Shown one piece after another: positions 7,421-15,413 of a stretch of DNA of 32,662 bases. The notes below the pieces were generated by a model that searched no databases, was not told where the DNA came from, and saw only the letters and a list, made by a program, of their open reading frames with translations. Made by a program: the position numbers and the translations under genes. Position 1 is the first letter of the stretch; each line of letters begins with the position of its first letter. The DNA comes from Deltaproteobacteria bacterium (GTDB taxonomy: Bacteria > Desulfobacterota > GWC2-55-46 > UBA9637). Location of the stretch: positions 1 to 32,662 of the forward strand of contig JACRNJ010000047.1 of NCBI GenBank assembly GCA_016219285.1, given 5' to 3'.

Positions 7421-8452
7421 ATGAATGAGACTCTGCCGCTTGTATCTGTTGTCATAGTAAATTGGAACGGTAAAAGGTTTCTTGAAAAAAACCTGTCATC
7501 TATATTCAACCAGACCTATCGAACTTTTGAAGTAATTCTTGTAGATAACGGTTCGAGCGACGGCTCTGTTGAGTTTGTCGCAGAAAATTTTCCAAAAACA
7601 ATTATAATAAAAAATAAAGAGAACACGGGGTTTGCGGCAGCGAATAATCAAGGCATAAAGATTGCAAAAGGCAATTATGTCGCCACTCTGAATAATGACA
7701 CGGAATTAGACAAGGATTGGCTTAAAAATCTTGCAAGTGCGGCAGCGTCCTCTGATGTCCATGTCGGCATGTGGGCGCCAAAAATCCTTTCCCTGCAAGA
7801 TCCAAAACGGATAGACTCGGTAGGCGGTCTTCTCATCTATCGGGATGGGATTGCAAGGGGCAGAGGACGGCTTGAACAAGATAAGGGACAATATGATAAG
7901 GTGGAAGAGATACTTTTCCCAAGCGCATGCAGCGCCCTCTACCGCAAGAACATGCTGGATGAGATTGGCTATTTTGACGAGGATTTTTTTGCCTACTGCG
8001 AAGATACAGACTTGGGGTTAAGGGCCAGGCTTGCCGGGTGGAAGGCCATTTCTGTCCCACATGCCATAACCTTTCATCATTATTCAGGCACAACCGGTAA
8101 ATATTCGCAGACAAAGGCTTTTTTGGTGGAACGAAACCATATGTGGGCAGCGCTAAAGAACTTCCCGGTTACAATGGTTCTTACAATGCCTATTTATACA
8201 TTATGGAGGTGGCTAATCCAGACTATCAATGTAATACACGGGAAAGGCGCCACTTCACACTATGTCAGGAAGATATCGGCAATAAGTATTATTGCAGTCT
8301 TGTTCAATGCCTATGTTGCTGCCGCAAGGAATATTCCATGGATTTTAAAGAAAAGGTGGTATATTCAGAAGAAGAAGGCTGTTTCCAATAAAGAAATAAG
8401 ACAATGGTTCAAGAGATACGGCCTTTCGGCAAGAGGGGTTGTCAATGATTAA
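7421..8452 (+). CDS. GT2 family glycosyltransferase (rhamnosyltransferase-like)
   Basis: A GT-A fold inverting transferase of 343 residues. Seen: N-terminal VSVVIVNWNGKRFLEKNL, VDNGSSDGSVEF, NTGFAAANNQGI and the metal-binding stretch LNNDTELD. The acceptor-side segment is FFAYCEDTDLGLRARLAGW. The C-terminal 100 residues include hydrophobic stretches that may anchor it to the inner membrane. Proteins of this subtype often add rhamnose or similar sugars to surface polysaccharide, which fits its place after the dTDP-rhamnose genes; the sugar is inferred. It overlaps the ElyC start by 8 bases. A decayed copy of its end lies at 3236-3304. Confidence 0.9.
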   Translation: MNETLPLVSVVIVNWNGKRFLEKNLSSIFNQTYRTFEVILVDNGSSDGSVEFVAENFPKTIIIKNKENTGFAAANNQGIKIAKGNYVATLNNDTELDKDWLKNLASAAASSDVHVGMWAPKILSLQDPKRIDSVGGLLIYRDGIARGRGRLEQDKGQYDKVEEILFPSACSALYRKNMLDEIGYFDEDFFAYCEDTDLGLRARLAGWKAISVPHAITFHHYSGTTGKYSQTKAFLVERNHMWAALKNFPVTMVLTMPIYTLWRWLIQTINVIHGKGATSHYVRKISAISIIAVLFNAYVAAARNIPWILKKRWYIQKKKAVSNKEIRQWFKRYGLSARGVVND

Positions 8453-9218
8453 TAGTTTTGTCATATCCAAGATATTTCAGGCTCTTCTTCTGCCGCCTGC
8501 AATACTTTTACTAATAATCAGCTTTGGGTTTCTGATAATCAGGAGACAGCCGCGTATTGGCAGGTGTTTCATTCTGACAGGCTTTTTCCTATTCTATCTT
8601 TTAAGCATTAGATTGGTCTCTGACTTTCTTATACTGCCTTTAGAATCAACTTTTCCGCCTTTTAAAGGCCCTTTATCCATAAATTCTGCAAGCGCTGTTG
8701 TAATTCTTGGAGGCGGTGTAACAGACCTTTCATGGCTTGGTGTCAGTCCACAGCCATCCAGAGCATCTTTATCAAGGCTTATTTATGGGTTAACTCTTTA
8801 CAGACAGATTCCAGGCTCAACCCTTGTTATCTCAGGCGGAAGCGGCGACTTTGAGAAACAAAATATCTCCGAGGCTGATGCAATGAAGGAGTGGGCTATC
8901 GCGCTTGGGGTAGAAGCCAAAAACATAATTGTTGAAAAAAATTCCAGAAATACCTCTGAGAATGCAACGGAAGTAAAAAGAATTATTAAAGACAAAAAAC
9001 CAATCCTTGTTACATCTGCATATCATATGAAAAGAGCTGCAGCCATGTTCAAAAAAACAGGGATGGATGTTACCCCGGCCCCAACAGATTATATAAATGA
9101 GCGCAAGGGTGTATCTTTTTATTCCTTCATTCCCCAAACCAGACATCTTTTAACCTCTACCATGGCGCTCTCAGAGTATATGAGTTTAATTTGGTACAAG
9201 CTTGTTGGCAGAATATAA
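8445..9218 (+). CDS. ElyC/YdcF-like DUF218 envelope protein
   Basis: A 257-residue protein with two N-terminal membrane helices and one DUF218 domain. Typical stretches are AVVILGGGV near 90, LVISGGSGD, EKNSRNTSENA and ILVTSAYHMKRAA. In E. coli, ElyC affects handling of undecaprenyl-phosphate lipid carrier and envelope integrity, which suits a polysaccharide locus. The ORF track begins at a TTG (8439); the ATG at 8445 with GAGGGG just upstream is better. It overlaps the end of the preceding glycosyltransferase, and a truncated paralogue lies at 3320. Confidence 0.88.
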   Translation: MINSFVISKIFQALLLPPAILLLIISFGFLIIRRQPRIGRCFILTGFFLFYLLSIRLVSDFLILPLESTFPPFKGPLSINSASAVVILGGGVTDLSWLGVSPQPSRASLSRLIYGLTLYRQIPGSTLVISGGSGDFEKQNISEADAMKEWAIALGVEAKNIIVEKNSRNTSENATEVKRIIKDKKPILVTSAYHMKRAAAMFKKTGMDVTPAPTDYINERKGVSFYSFIPQTRHLLTSTMALSEYMSLIWYKLVGRI

Positions 9219-9226
9219 ACTGAGCT

Positions 9227-9928
9227 ATGAATAGGGTCTTGGTTATAATTCCAGCCTATAATGAGGCTGAAAGTGTTGAGGGTGTAATTTCCTCTGTAAA
9301 GAAGGAGCTGCCGGATGCCGGCATACTTGTTGTAAATGACGGTTCAACGGATACTACCGGCCATATTGCTAAAAAGCTTGGCGCTACCGTTATAGACCTT
9401 CCATACAATATGGGAATAGGCGCTGCTATGCAGACAGGCTACAAATATGCGGCTAATATGGGTTATGATATAGCTGTCCAGGTAGATGCAGACGGCCAGC
9501 ACCCTCCCGACCAAATAAAGCATCTTATTGGCCCTGCTATGGAAGGAAGGGCAGATATGGTTATAGGCTCCAGATTTCTTGGAACAGGAGAATATCAGCC
9601 GTCGTTGGCAAGAAATATAGGCATAAAGGTTTTTGCAATGGTGGTGTCCATGATAACAGGTCATAGATTGACAGACACAACTTCGGGTTTCAGAGCTGCC
9701 AGTAAAGAGGCTATAAGGTTTTTTACTCAAACCTATCCTGAAGACTATCCAGAGGTAGAGGTGGTTGTTTTGCTTCATAAAGCAGGGTTTCATATCATGG
9801 AAGTTCCTGTAAACATGGAACCCAGGTCGGGCGGAAAATCCTCTATAACGCCTTTACAAGCCATTTATTATATGATAAAGGTTTTACTTGCAGTATTTAT
9901 AGATATGTTAAAAAAGGTTGAAAGGTAA
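9227..9928 (+). CDS. DPM1-like GT2 glycosyltransferase
   Basis: A 233-residue transferase of the dolichol-phosphate-mannose synthase type. Seen: VLVIIPAYNEAESVEGVI, VVNDGSTDTTGHIA, the catalytic VQVDADGQHPPDQI and SGFRAASKEAI. Such proteins transfer a sugar from a nucleotide donor to undecaprenyl phosphate on the inner face of the membrane. There is no C-terminal membrane domain; the partner is probably the DUF2304 protein encoded 5 bases downstream, a pairing that is common. The lipid-linked sugar could then feed the GT-C protein at 10614. Confidence 0.92.
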   Translation: MNRVLVIIPAYNEAESVEGVISSVKKELPDAGILVVNDGSTDTTGHIAKKLGATVIDLPYNMGIGAAMQTGYKYAANMGYDIAVQVDADGQHPPDQIKHLIGPAMEGRADMVIGSRFLGTGEYQPSLARNIGIKVFAMVVSMITGHRLTDTTSGFRAASKEAIRFFTQTYPEDYPEVEVVVLLHKAGFHIMEVPVNMEPRSGGKSSITPLQAIYYMIKVLLAVFIDMLKKVER

Positions 9929-9933
9929 GCACA

Positions 9934-10290
9934 ATGCAGTCTATCCAAATTCTTGCTATCATCTTTAGCATAGGTGTTTTTGTAGGTATTGTAGACCTTA
10001 TAAGGCGCGGGATGCTTAAAGAGCAGTATGCCATCCTATGGTTGATATCCGCCGTCATTTTGTTGGTGCTTTCGGTGTGGAGAGGACTATTGGATAAGAT
10101 TGCCCGTGTTTTAGAAGTTGTATATCCGCCAGCCCTTCTCTTTCTTGTGGCTTTTGTATTCCTTCTCTTGATAGTGCTTCATTTTTCAGTTATTATATCA
10201 GATATCAGCGAGAAAAATAAGAAGATTAGCCAGGAGATTGCAATGCTTAAGACACGGCTTGAGGAAATGAGGAAAGGTGGAAAAAGGTGA
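9934..10290 (+). CDS. DUF2304 membrane protein
   Basis: A 118-residue protein with three hydrophobic helices (IQILAIIFSIGVFVGIV, YAILWLISAVILLVL, ALLFLVAFVFLLLIVL) and a C-terminal coiled-coil-like tail (ISEKNKKISQEIAMLKTRLEE). This matches DUF2304, which usually sits next to DPM1-like transferases as here (5-base gap). It may anchor the transferase or help flip the lipid-linked sugar; the function is not established. Confidence 0.82.
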   Translation: MQSIQILAIIFSIGVFVGIVDLIRRGMLKEQYAILWLISAVILLVLSVWRGLLDKIARVLEVVYPPALLFLVAFVFLLLIVLHFSVIISDISEKNKKISQEIAMLKTRLEEMRKGGKR

Positions 10291-10613
10291 ATCCGGTTAG
10301 AACTATAGTGAACGCATTAAATAAGTTGACATGGTATTAAGAAATCCTAAATCCTAATGTCTAATTTCTAATGAATGTCCAATGACTAAATTTCCAATGT
10401 TTTTTGACATTTGACATTTTATCCTTGACAGATATTCTTCCTGTCAAGGATTTATTAGAAATTAGGATTTAGAAATTAGAAATTTATTGTAGTATCTACT
10501 TATTATTTTTGTCGTTGACTATAATGGGGGCTACATTTATATTTCAATGGCTATAAAGGATAAGGGGACTTATTGTTAAACTACAGAAAACTCCCCAACA
10601 GGAGACTTAGAGG
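10291..10613. other. Gene-free stretch dominated by an inverted heptad repeat
   Basis: No coding frame with family features. Most of it is the large inverted repeat listed at 10343-10488. The last 100 bases are A/T-rich and end in AGGAG, the ribosome site of the next gene. No clear promoter was recognised. Confidence 0.55.
10343..10488. repeat. Large dyad of heptamers around a perfect hairpin
   Basis: Left arm: AATCCTA twice, then ATGTCTA and ATTTCTA. Right arm: ATTAGAA, ATTAGGA, TTTAGAA, ATTAGAA (10454-10481), which is complementary in style. In the middle, TCCTTGACAG (10422-10431) and CTGTCAAGGA (10441-10450) form a perfect 10-bp stem with a 9-base loop. The whole can fold into a long cruciform or RNA hairpin. 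Confidence 0.75.
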
Positions 10614-11903
10614 GTGAGCATAGAAAAGATATTTGAAAGCAGAAGATTTCATGTTGTGGCGGGTTTGCTGATTGCAATATCTGCATTTCTGGTATATTCC
10701 AATACCTTCAATGCCAGCTTCCACTTTGACGATACTACACAGATTGTGGAAAACTACAGCATAAAAAACTTAGGCAATTGGGTTGATATCATAAGAGGAC
10801 ATCGCGGCGTAGCAATGCTGACCTTTGCCATAAACTACGCCATAGGCGGGATGAATGTTGCAGGTTATCATATTGTAAACCTGGCCATACATATTATAAA
10901 CGGCATATTGGTTTATTTTCTGATTTTCTTTACACTTAATCGCATTGACATGGGGACAGATTTGAAATCTGTCCCCAGTAAAGCAAAAAAAATAGCCATC
11001 TATACAGCCATGCTTTTTGCTGTGCACCCTATACAGACACAGGCTGTAACCTACATTGTTCAGAGGATGGAAACACTTGCATCGATGTTTATGCTCATCG
11101 GTCTTTTATTGTTTATAAAAGGCGCAGATGTAACAACGAGGGCGCCTGCAAAGGTTCTGCTTTATGGCGCTGTGGCTATTTCATATGTATCAGGGTTTTA
11201 CTCTAAGGAGGTTGCCATCACACTTCCTGCCATTATATTCCTTTATGATTATTGTTTTTTTGCAAATGGCAGTGTGAGAAAACTTATACCGAGGCTGCCC
11301 ATATATATTATTCTTATTGCAATTTTTGTTTTTTTAGCTGCGCCAACATTCACCGGCCTTCAGGAGACGCCTGGTATCTCAACTGCTTCAGGCGCTTCAG
11401 CAGGCTTTAATGTTCAGAGCATAACACCAAAGGAATATCTGTTTACCCAGTTTAATGTGCTTATCTATTATATTACCCTTCTCTTTGTGCCTATAAATCA
11501 GAATCTGGATTATGACTTCCCTATATCAAAAGGGCTTTTTGAAGTTCCTATGGTAAAACAAGGAACCGTATTAAATTACCCTATTCCGCCAGCCTTTGTA
11601 TCCCTCATTGTCCTTATGGCAATTGTTGGATTTGCTTTATATCTTCTTCTCAAACGGACAACGGATAACGGTCACGGACAACGGTCTTTAATCGCCTTCT
11701 TTATATTGTGGTTTTTTATAATATTGTCTCCAACTTCCAGCTTTGTTCCTATAATAGATGTTATCTTTGAACACCGGCTCTATCTGCCATCGGTGGGCTT
11801 CTTTTTCCTATTCAGCCTAACCTTTGACCAGTTTTTTGAATATCTTGAAAGGAGGACTCCGAACTCAAAAGAGCAAGGTCTTCGAAGTGTCAAAGAGTCT
11901 TAG
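10614..11903 (+). CDS. TMTC-like GT-C membrane glycosyltransferase, lacking TPR tail
   Basis: A 429-residue polytopic protein starting at GTG (AGGAG 9 bases upstream). The N-terminal loop FHFDDTTQIVEN holds the paired Asp typical of GT-C enzymes, and LFAVHPIQTQAVTYIVQRME with LASMFML is the signature of TMTC-type proteins. These normally end in several TPR repeats; here the protein stops soon after the last helices. The final residues (SKEQGLRSVKES) are encoded by repetitive DNA, which suggests the TPR part was lost. Two further repeats are in frame: a 25-base palindrome (10952-10976) and a heptad run (11655-11684). It probably moves a sugar from a lipid carrier to a protein or glycan outside the membrane; the substrate is unknown. 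Confidence 0.8.
   Translation: MSIEKIFESRRFHVVAGLLIAISAFLVYSNTFNASFHFDDTTQIVENYSIKNLGNWVDIIRGHRGVAMLTFAINYAIGGMNVAGYHIVNLAIHIINGILVYFLIFFTLNRIDMGTDLKSVPSKAKKIAIYTAMLFAVHPIQTQAVTYIVQRMETLASMFMLIGLLLFIKGADVTTRAPAKVLLYGAVAISYVSGFYSKEVAITLPAIIFLYDYCFFANGSVRKLIPRLPIYIILIAIFVFLAAPTFTGLQETPGISTASGASAGFNVQSITPKEYLFTQFNVLIYYITLLFVPINQNLDYDFPISKGLFEVPMVKQGTVLNYPIPPAFVSLIVLMAIVGFALYLLLKRTTDNGHGQRSLIAFFILWFFIILSPTSSFVPIIDVIFEHRLYLPSVGFFFLFSLTFDQFFEYLERRTPNSKEQGLRSVKES
10952..10976. repeat. Perfect 25-base palindrome inside the TMTC-like gene
   Basis: GGGGACAGATTT (10952-10963) and its exact complement AAATCTGTCCCC (10965-10976) flank one G. It is in frame and encodes GTDLKSVPS in a loop between helices. 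It looks like a small mobile palindrome captured by the gene. Confidence 0.85.
11655..11684 (+). repeat. Heptad run in the TMTC-like gene
   Basis: Units CGGACAA, CGGATAA, a six-base CGGTCA, then CGGACAA. The run encodes RTTDNGHGQR, a loop between two membrane helices. Confidence 0.65.
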
Positions 11904-11944
11904 AGTCAAAGTTTTTATTCCGATGCTCTGACACTTTGCCACTA

Positions 11945-11973
11945 TTAGCTTTGAGACTTGAGTTAGGTATAAT
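11945..11973 (+). promoter_or_regulatory. Promoter for the ANTAR regulator, possibly leaderless
   Basis: A perfect TATAAT lies at 11968-11973, with a weak -35 (TTAGCT, 11945-11950) at 17-base spacing. The ATG is at 11979, only 5 bases after the -10 box, so transcription would begin at or next to the start codon. No good ribosome site is present, consistent with a leaderless message. Confidence 0.5.
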
Positions 11974-11978
11974 AAAAT

Positions 11979-12593
11979 ATGCAGGCAAAAACGCCCCCGC
12001 TCAAATCGGATATTGAAGGAGCAACCCGTGTCCTGATTGCAGATGATAGTGCGGCAATCAGAAAATATCTTGCATCTCAGCTCGATGTAATGGGTTTTAA
12101 TATTGTCGCTATAGCAACTACAGGTGAAGAGGCAGTTGCCTTTTATGATGAATTTAAACCTGACCTTGTTATCATGGACATTAAAATGCCCAAAATGGAC
12201 GGGATTGAGGCAGCCAGGATTATCACTATCCGCCTGCCGGTTCCAATAATCCTTATAACTGGCCATTCCTCCGGCCCTCTGGTTGAGAGGGCGATAGAAA
12301 GCGGCGTGTTCGCCTATATTCTGAAGCCAATAACAAAGAAGGATCTCCTCCCTGCCATAAGGCTTGCCTTTGCCAGATTTAAGGAATTTACAGCGCTTAA
12401 GACAGAGGTTAGCGGTTTAAAAGATGCAATTGAGACAAGAAAGCTTGTTGAAAGGGCAAAGGGTATACTAATGAAGCGGCTGAATATTCCAGAAGATGAA
12501 GCCTTCAAGCTTCTCCAGAGTCAATCTCAGAAAGAAAATAAAAAGCTAAAAGATATAGCAGAAACTGTTATAACTGCAAGCAAGCTGATATAG
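11979..12593 (+). CDS. Response regulator with receiver and ANTAR domains
   Basis: A 204-residue protein. The receiver domain (about 15-135) has the acidic pair IADDSAA, the phosphorylated Asp67 in LVIMDIKMPKMDG, and the late Lys in YILKPITKKD. A short coiled coil leads to an ANTAR domain (about 145-200: LVERAKGILMKRLNIPEDEAF). ANTAR domains bind paired RNA hairpins and let polymerase read through terminators, as in NasT and AmiR. No histidine kinase gene is nearby, and no target RNA is obvious in this window. The start is fixed by the absence of other usable starts before the receiver domain. Confidence 0.92.
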   Translation: MQAKTPPLKSDIEGATRVLIADDSAAIRKYLASQLDVMGFNIVAIATTGEEAVAFYDEFKPDLVIMDIKMPKMDGIEAARIITIRLPVPIILITGHSSGPLVERAIESGVFAYILKPITKKDLLPAIRLAFARFKEFTALKTEVSGLKDAIETRKLVERAKGILMKRLNIPEDEAFKLLQSQSQKENKKLKDIAETVITASKLI

Positions 12594-12603
12594 CGGTATA
12601 TTT

Positions 12604-12632
12604 TTGACAAATCTGATTTAAGTTGCTACACT
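12604..12632 (+). promoter_or_regulatory. Sigma-70 promoter of the FKBP gene
   Basis: TTGACA (12604-12609), 17 bases, TACACT (12627-12632). Transcription would start near 12639, about 44 bases before the ATG, with AAAGGAGATG as the ribosome site. Confidence 0.6.
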
Positions 12633-12682
12633 GTCGCCCGATAGTGGTTGCCTTTATACACCACTAAAAAAGGAGATGTAAG

Positions 12683-13399
12683 ATGAAGATACTATTGGCA
12701 GCGGCTTTAGGCATTGTGTTTTTGGCGGCTCAGGTAAATGCAGGCGACAACACAGTACTAAAGAATGAAAAAGACAAGATAAGCTATGGCATTGGGCTTA
12801 GTATTGGAAGCAATTTTAAAGGCCAGTCAGTGGATATCAATCCTGATGTCCTTCTAAGAGGTATAAAAGATGCCCTTTCCGGAAGTAAACCTTTAATGAC
12901 AGAGAAGGAGATTCAGGAGATCATGGCTGCCTTTCAAAAGGAAATGACAGCCAAGCAGGCTGAACGGATGAAAGTGCTTGCTGAAAAGAACAAGAAGGAT
13001 GGAGAGGCATTTCTTACGGAAAACAAGAAAAAAGATGGAGTGAAAACCACATCCAGCGGCTTGCAATACAAGATTATCAAGGCAGGCAGCGGCGCAAAGC
13101 CCAAGACAACAGATAGTGTGACAGTCAATTACCGCGGCACCTTAATAGACGGAAAAGAATTTGATAATTCTTATAAACGCGGGGAGCCTGCAACATTTTC
13201 TCTGAATGGTATTATCCCGGGGTGGGTAGAAGCGCTGCAGTTGATGCCAGTCGGCTCAAAATGGCAATTATTCTTGCCGCCCAGCCTTGCATACGGCGAA
13301 CGTGGCACAGGCAGAGAAATAGGCCCAAATACGGCGCTTATTTTTGAGATTGATCTGGTGTCAATTAATTCTGCAACAAAAAGTGAGTCCGGAAAGTAA
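12683..13399 (+). CDS. Secreted FKBP-type peptidyl-prolyl isomerase (Mip/FkpA-like)
   Basis: A 238-residue periplasmic folding helper. Residues 1-20 form a signal peptide (LLAAALGIVFLAAQVNA). The N-terminal dimerisation domain (KISYGIGLSIGSNFKGQ) and a long helix rich in Lys/Glu follow. The FKBP domain occupies about 120-230, with VTVNYRGTLIDGKEFDNSY and GIIPGWVEALQLMPVGSKW. It has its own promoter. The last residues (SATKSESGK) are a short polar tail. Confidence 0.93.
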   Translation: MKILLAAALGIVFLAAQVNAGDNTVLKNEKDKISYGIGLSIGSNFKGQSVDINPDVLLRGIKDALSGSKPLMTEKEIQEIMAAFQKEMTAKQAERMKVLAEKNKKDGEAFLTENKKKDGVKTTSSGLQYKIIKAGSGAKPKTTDSVTVNYRGTLIDGKEFDNSYKRGEPATFSLNGIIPGWVEALQLMPVGSKWQLFLPPSLAYGERGTGREIGPNTALIFEIDLVSINSATKSESGK

Positions 13400-13420
13400 G
13401 ACATCTGTAAACCATAAACC

Positions 13421-13471
13421 GTGTGGGTAGATTTTATGCTTAATCTCAATCTTTTTTAAATCTACCCATGC
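13421..13471. repeat. Long hairpin between FKBP gene and cysS
   Basis: GGGTAGATTT (13425-13434) pairs perfectly with AAATCTACCC (13458-13467), and wobble pairs extend it outward. The loop is 23 bases. No T-run follows, so it is not a standard terminator. cysS begins 13 bases later without a clear ribosome site, so the hairpin may affect cysS expression. Confidence 0.6.
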
Positions 13472-13483
13472 GCACTATACCCC

Positions 13484-14920
13484 ATGCCTTTACTAATCTA
13501 TAATTCTCTCACCCGGCAAAAACAAGAATTTAAACCCATCAAAGCTGGCGAAGTTACCATGTATGTTTGTGGGCCTACTGTCTATGATCTGAGCCATATC
13601 GGTCATGCAAGAAGCGCTGTTGCCTTTGATGTGGTCTATCGCTATCTTAAATACAAAGGTTTTCGTGTCAAATACACAAGAAATTATACAGATATAGATG
13701 ACAAAATAATTAACAGGGCGAATAAAGATGGCGTGGCATGGAATGAAATCTCTGAAAGATATATAAAGGCATTTGATGAGGATATGGCTGCCCTTGGCGT
13801 GGAGCTTCCTAATTTCAGGCCGAAGGCAACAGAGACAATTCAGGAAATGATAGGTGTTATACAGGCATTGATTGATAAGGGCTTTGCATATGTGCTTGAC
13901 GGTGATGTTTATTATTCCGTCAGAAAATTCAACGGCTATGGCAAGCTATCCGGGAAAAACATAGAGGAGCTTGAGGCAGGGGCAAGGGTTGAGGTGGATG
14001 AGAGAAAAGAAGACCCATTGGATTTCGCCCTCTGGAAAAAAAGTAAACATGGCGAACCATGGTGGGATAGCCCCTGGGGCAGAGGCAGGCCTGGCTGGCA
14101 CATAGAATGCTCTGCCATGAGCCAGAAATTTTTGGGTGAGACAATAGACATCCACGGCGGAGGAAAAGATTTAATATTTCCGCACCATGAAAATGAGATA
14201 GCCCAGTCAGAAGGCGCTACTGGAAAGCCTTTTGTAAGATACTGGCTTCACAACGGGTTTGTGAATATTGAAAAGGAAAAGATGAGCAAGTCTCTTGGCA
14301 ATATCCTGGCCATAAGAGATGCGCTAAATAATTATTCTTTTGAAGCCGTGAGATTATTCCTTATTTCAAGCCACTATAGATCTCCTATAGATTACAGCCC
14401 GGATGCCTTAAGAGAGGCAGAGGTTGCCCTTGAAAGATATTACAGAACTTTAGAGAGAATGGAAAAAGACTGGCCTGATGTTGTGAATGCAAAGGTTAAT
14501 GAACAAAGAAAAAAACAACGGATGCAGCGCATAATCAATGCTATGGATGATGATTTCAATACCGCATATGCAGCAGGCTTTATCTTTGAAGAAGTTAATA
14601 CAGCCAATCGTTTGATGGATTCTGCTAAGACGCTTGGCACAAATGAGTTAGAAGAAGCCCTTCCTGTTATTAAAGCCATCTTCAAGGAAGCAGGTTCATT
14701 TCTCGGAGTTTTTCACAGAGGGCCGCAGGAATATTTTGCGGAAAAAAAGGGCAATCTTAAGGTATCGGAGGAGGAGATTGCCAGATTGGTGCTGGAAAGG
14801 AGTGAGGCAAAAAAGGACAAAGACTTTAAAAAAGCTGATGCGATAAGAAAGGAATTAGAGGAGAAGGGTGTTCTCCTTGAAGATACTCCAAAAGGAACGG
14901 TTTGGCGGATGAAGATATAG
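13484..14920 (+). CDS. cysS: Cysteinyl-tRNA synthetase
   Basis: Charges tRNA-Cys. The 478 residues are normal for CysRS. Seen: zinc-binding and substrate stretch MYVCGPTVYDLSHIGHARSA (the HIGH motif), the WHIECSAMS segment and HGGGKDLIFPHHENE with zinc ligands, and the KMSKSLGN loop. The C-terminal anticodon-binding part ends KGTVWRMKI. There is no clear ribosome site before the ATG. The last 30 bases of the gene and the following A/T-rich segment are repeated about 440 bases downstream (see 14890-15382). Confidence 0.97.
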   Translation: MPLLIYNSLTRQKQEFKPIKAGEVTMYVCGPTVYDLSHIGHARSAVAFDVVYRYLKYKGFRVKYTRNYTDIDDKIINRANKDGVAWNEISERYIKAFDEDMAALGVELPNFRPKATETIQEMIGVIQALIDKGFAYVLDGDVYYSVRKFNGYGKLSGKNIEELEAGARVEVDERKEDPLDFALWKKSKHGEPWWDSPWGRGRPGWHIECSAMSQKFLGETIDIHGGGKDLIFPHHENEIAQSEGATGKPFVRYWLHNGFVNIEKEKMSKSLGNILAIRDALNNYSFEAVRLFLISSHYRSPIDYSPDALREAEVALERYYRTLERMEKDWPDVVNAKVNEQRKKQRMQRIINAMDDDFNTAYAAGFIFEEVNTANRLMDSAKTLGTNELEEALPVIKAIFKEAGSFLGVFHRGPQEYFAEKKGNLKVSEEEIARLVLERSEAKKDKDFKKADAIRKELEEKGVLLEDTPKGTVWRMKI

Positions 14921-15382
14921 TCTAAAAAATTTTCCTTGAAAAAACCTGTTGCAATGGTAATGTCAATTCTTATGTGTAAATTCATTCAGAGGGTTATTCT
15001 CCCAGTTGACATTCAAATGATGAAAGACTGCAAATACAATCCTCTCCACGCTCTCCCTATTGGTAAACACCCCTGTAGGACGATAAATCCGGCAAGGTTG
15101 TCCTGCTCACACCTACAGATACTGTAAAAGACAGGCTTGCAGCCTATTATCACTGGAACGACCCTCAGGCGCTGGAACAAGCCCTTATGGTTGCAAAAGA
15201 CCAAAAAGTAAATATAGCAGAGATAAAACGCTGGTCGGCAAAAGAAGGACATAAGGGAAAATGCAAGGTCTTTTTAGATAGGCGAAGTCTCTCATAAACC
15301 CATGCTGTTTTTTCAAATATCATTACAACGAAAAGGAACAGTGTGGCGAATCAAGGTGCATAATTTAAAAAATTTTCCTTGA
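14890..15382. repeat. Direct repeat of the cysS 3' end flanking about 390 bases
   Basis: Positions 14890-14939 (end of cysS plus AAAAAATTTTCCTTGA) recur at 15331-15382 with a 2-base indel and scattered changes; the last 16 bases are identical. The second copy still reads KGTVWRIK, like KGTVWRMK at the end of CysS. Between the copies lies an unrelated gene remnant. The second copy abuts the promoter of the metal island. Confidence 0.65.
15079..15297 (+). pseudogene. Remnant of a nucleotidyltransferase/AbiEii-like protein C-terminus
   Basis: An open frame without a start codon (a TAG precedes it) reads GKVVLLTPTDTVKDRLAAYY, then HWNDPQALEQALMVAKDQ, then EIKRWSAKEG before stopping at 15295-15297. 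The PT[DE]xVxDRLAAxYxWND pattern resembles the C-terminal part of small proteins related to AbiEii-type nucleotidyltransferases, recalled from memory. The N-terminal catalytic part is missing, so it is a decayed gene. Confidence 0.5.
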
Positions 15383-15407
15383 CATTCTACGCTAAGTAGA
15401 ATATATT
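15379..15407 (+). promoter_or_regulatory. Promoter and BlaI-type operator of the metal regulatory genes
   Basis: TTGACA (15379-15384), exactly 17 bases, TATATT (15402-15407): a near-consensus promoter. A perfect inverted repeat, ATTCTAC-GCTAA-GTAGAAT (15384-15402), fills the spacer, so a bound repressor would block polymerase. The half-site resembles MecI/BlaI operators (CTACA/TGTAG). Transcription should begin close to the ATG at 15414, making the blaI message leaderless. The same half-sites occur at 16807-16823. Confidence 0.8.
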
Positions 15408-15413
15408 GGGACT

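Noticed and set aside
11865-12266. 133-residue minus-strand ORF
   Set aside because: Shadow of the receiver domain of the ANTAR regulator.
13400-13483. T-box or other riboswitch before cysS
   Set aside because: Only 84 bases, no specifier loop or T-box sequence; the hairpin fits a simple inverted repeat.
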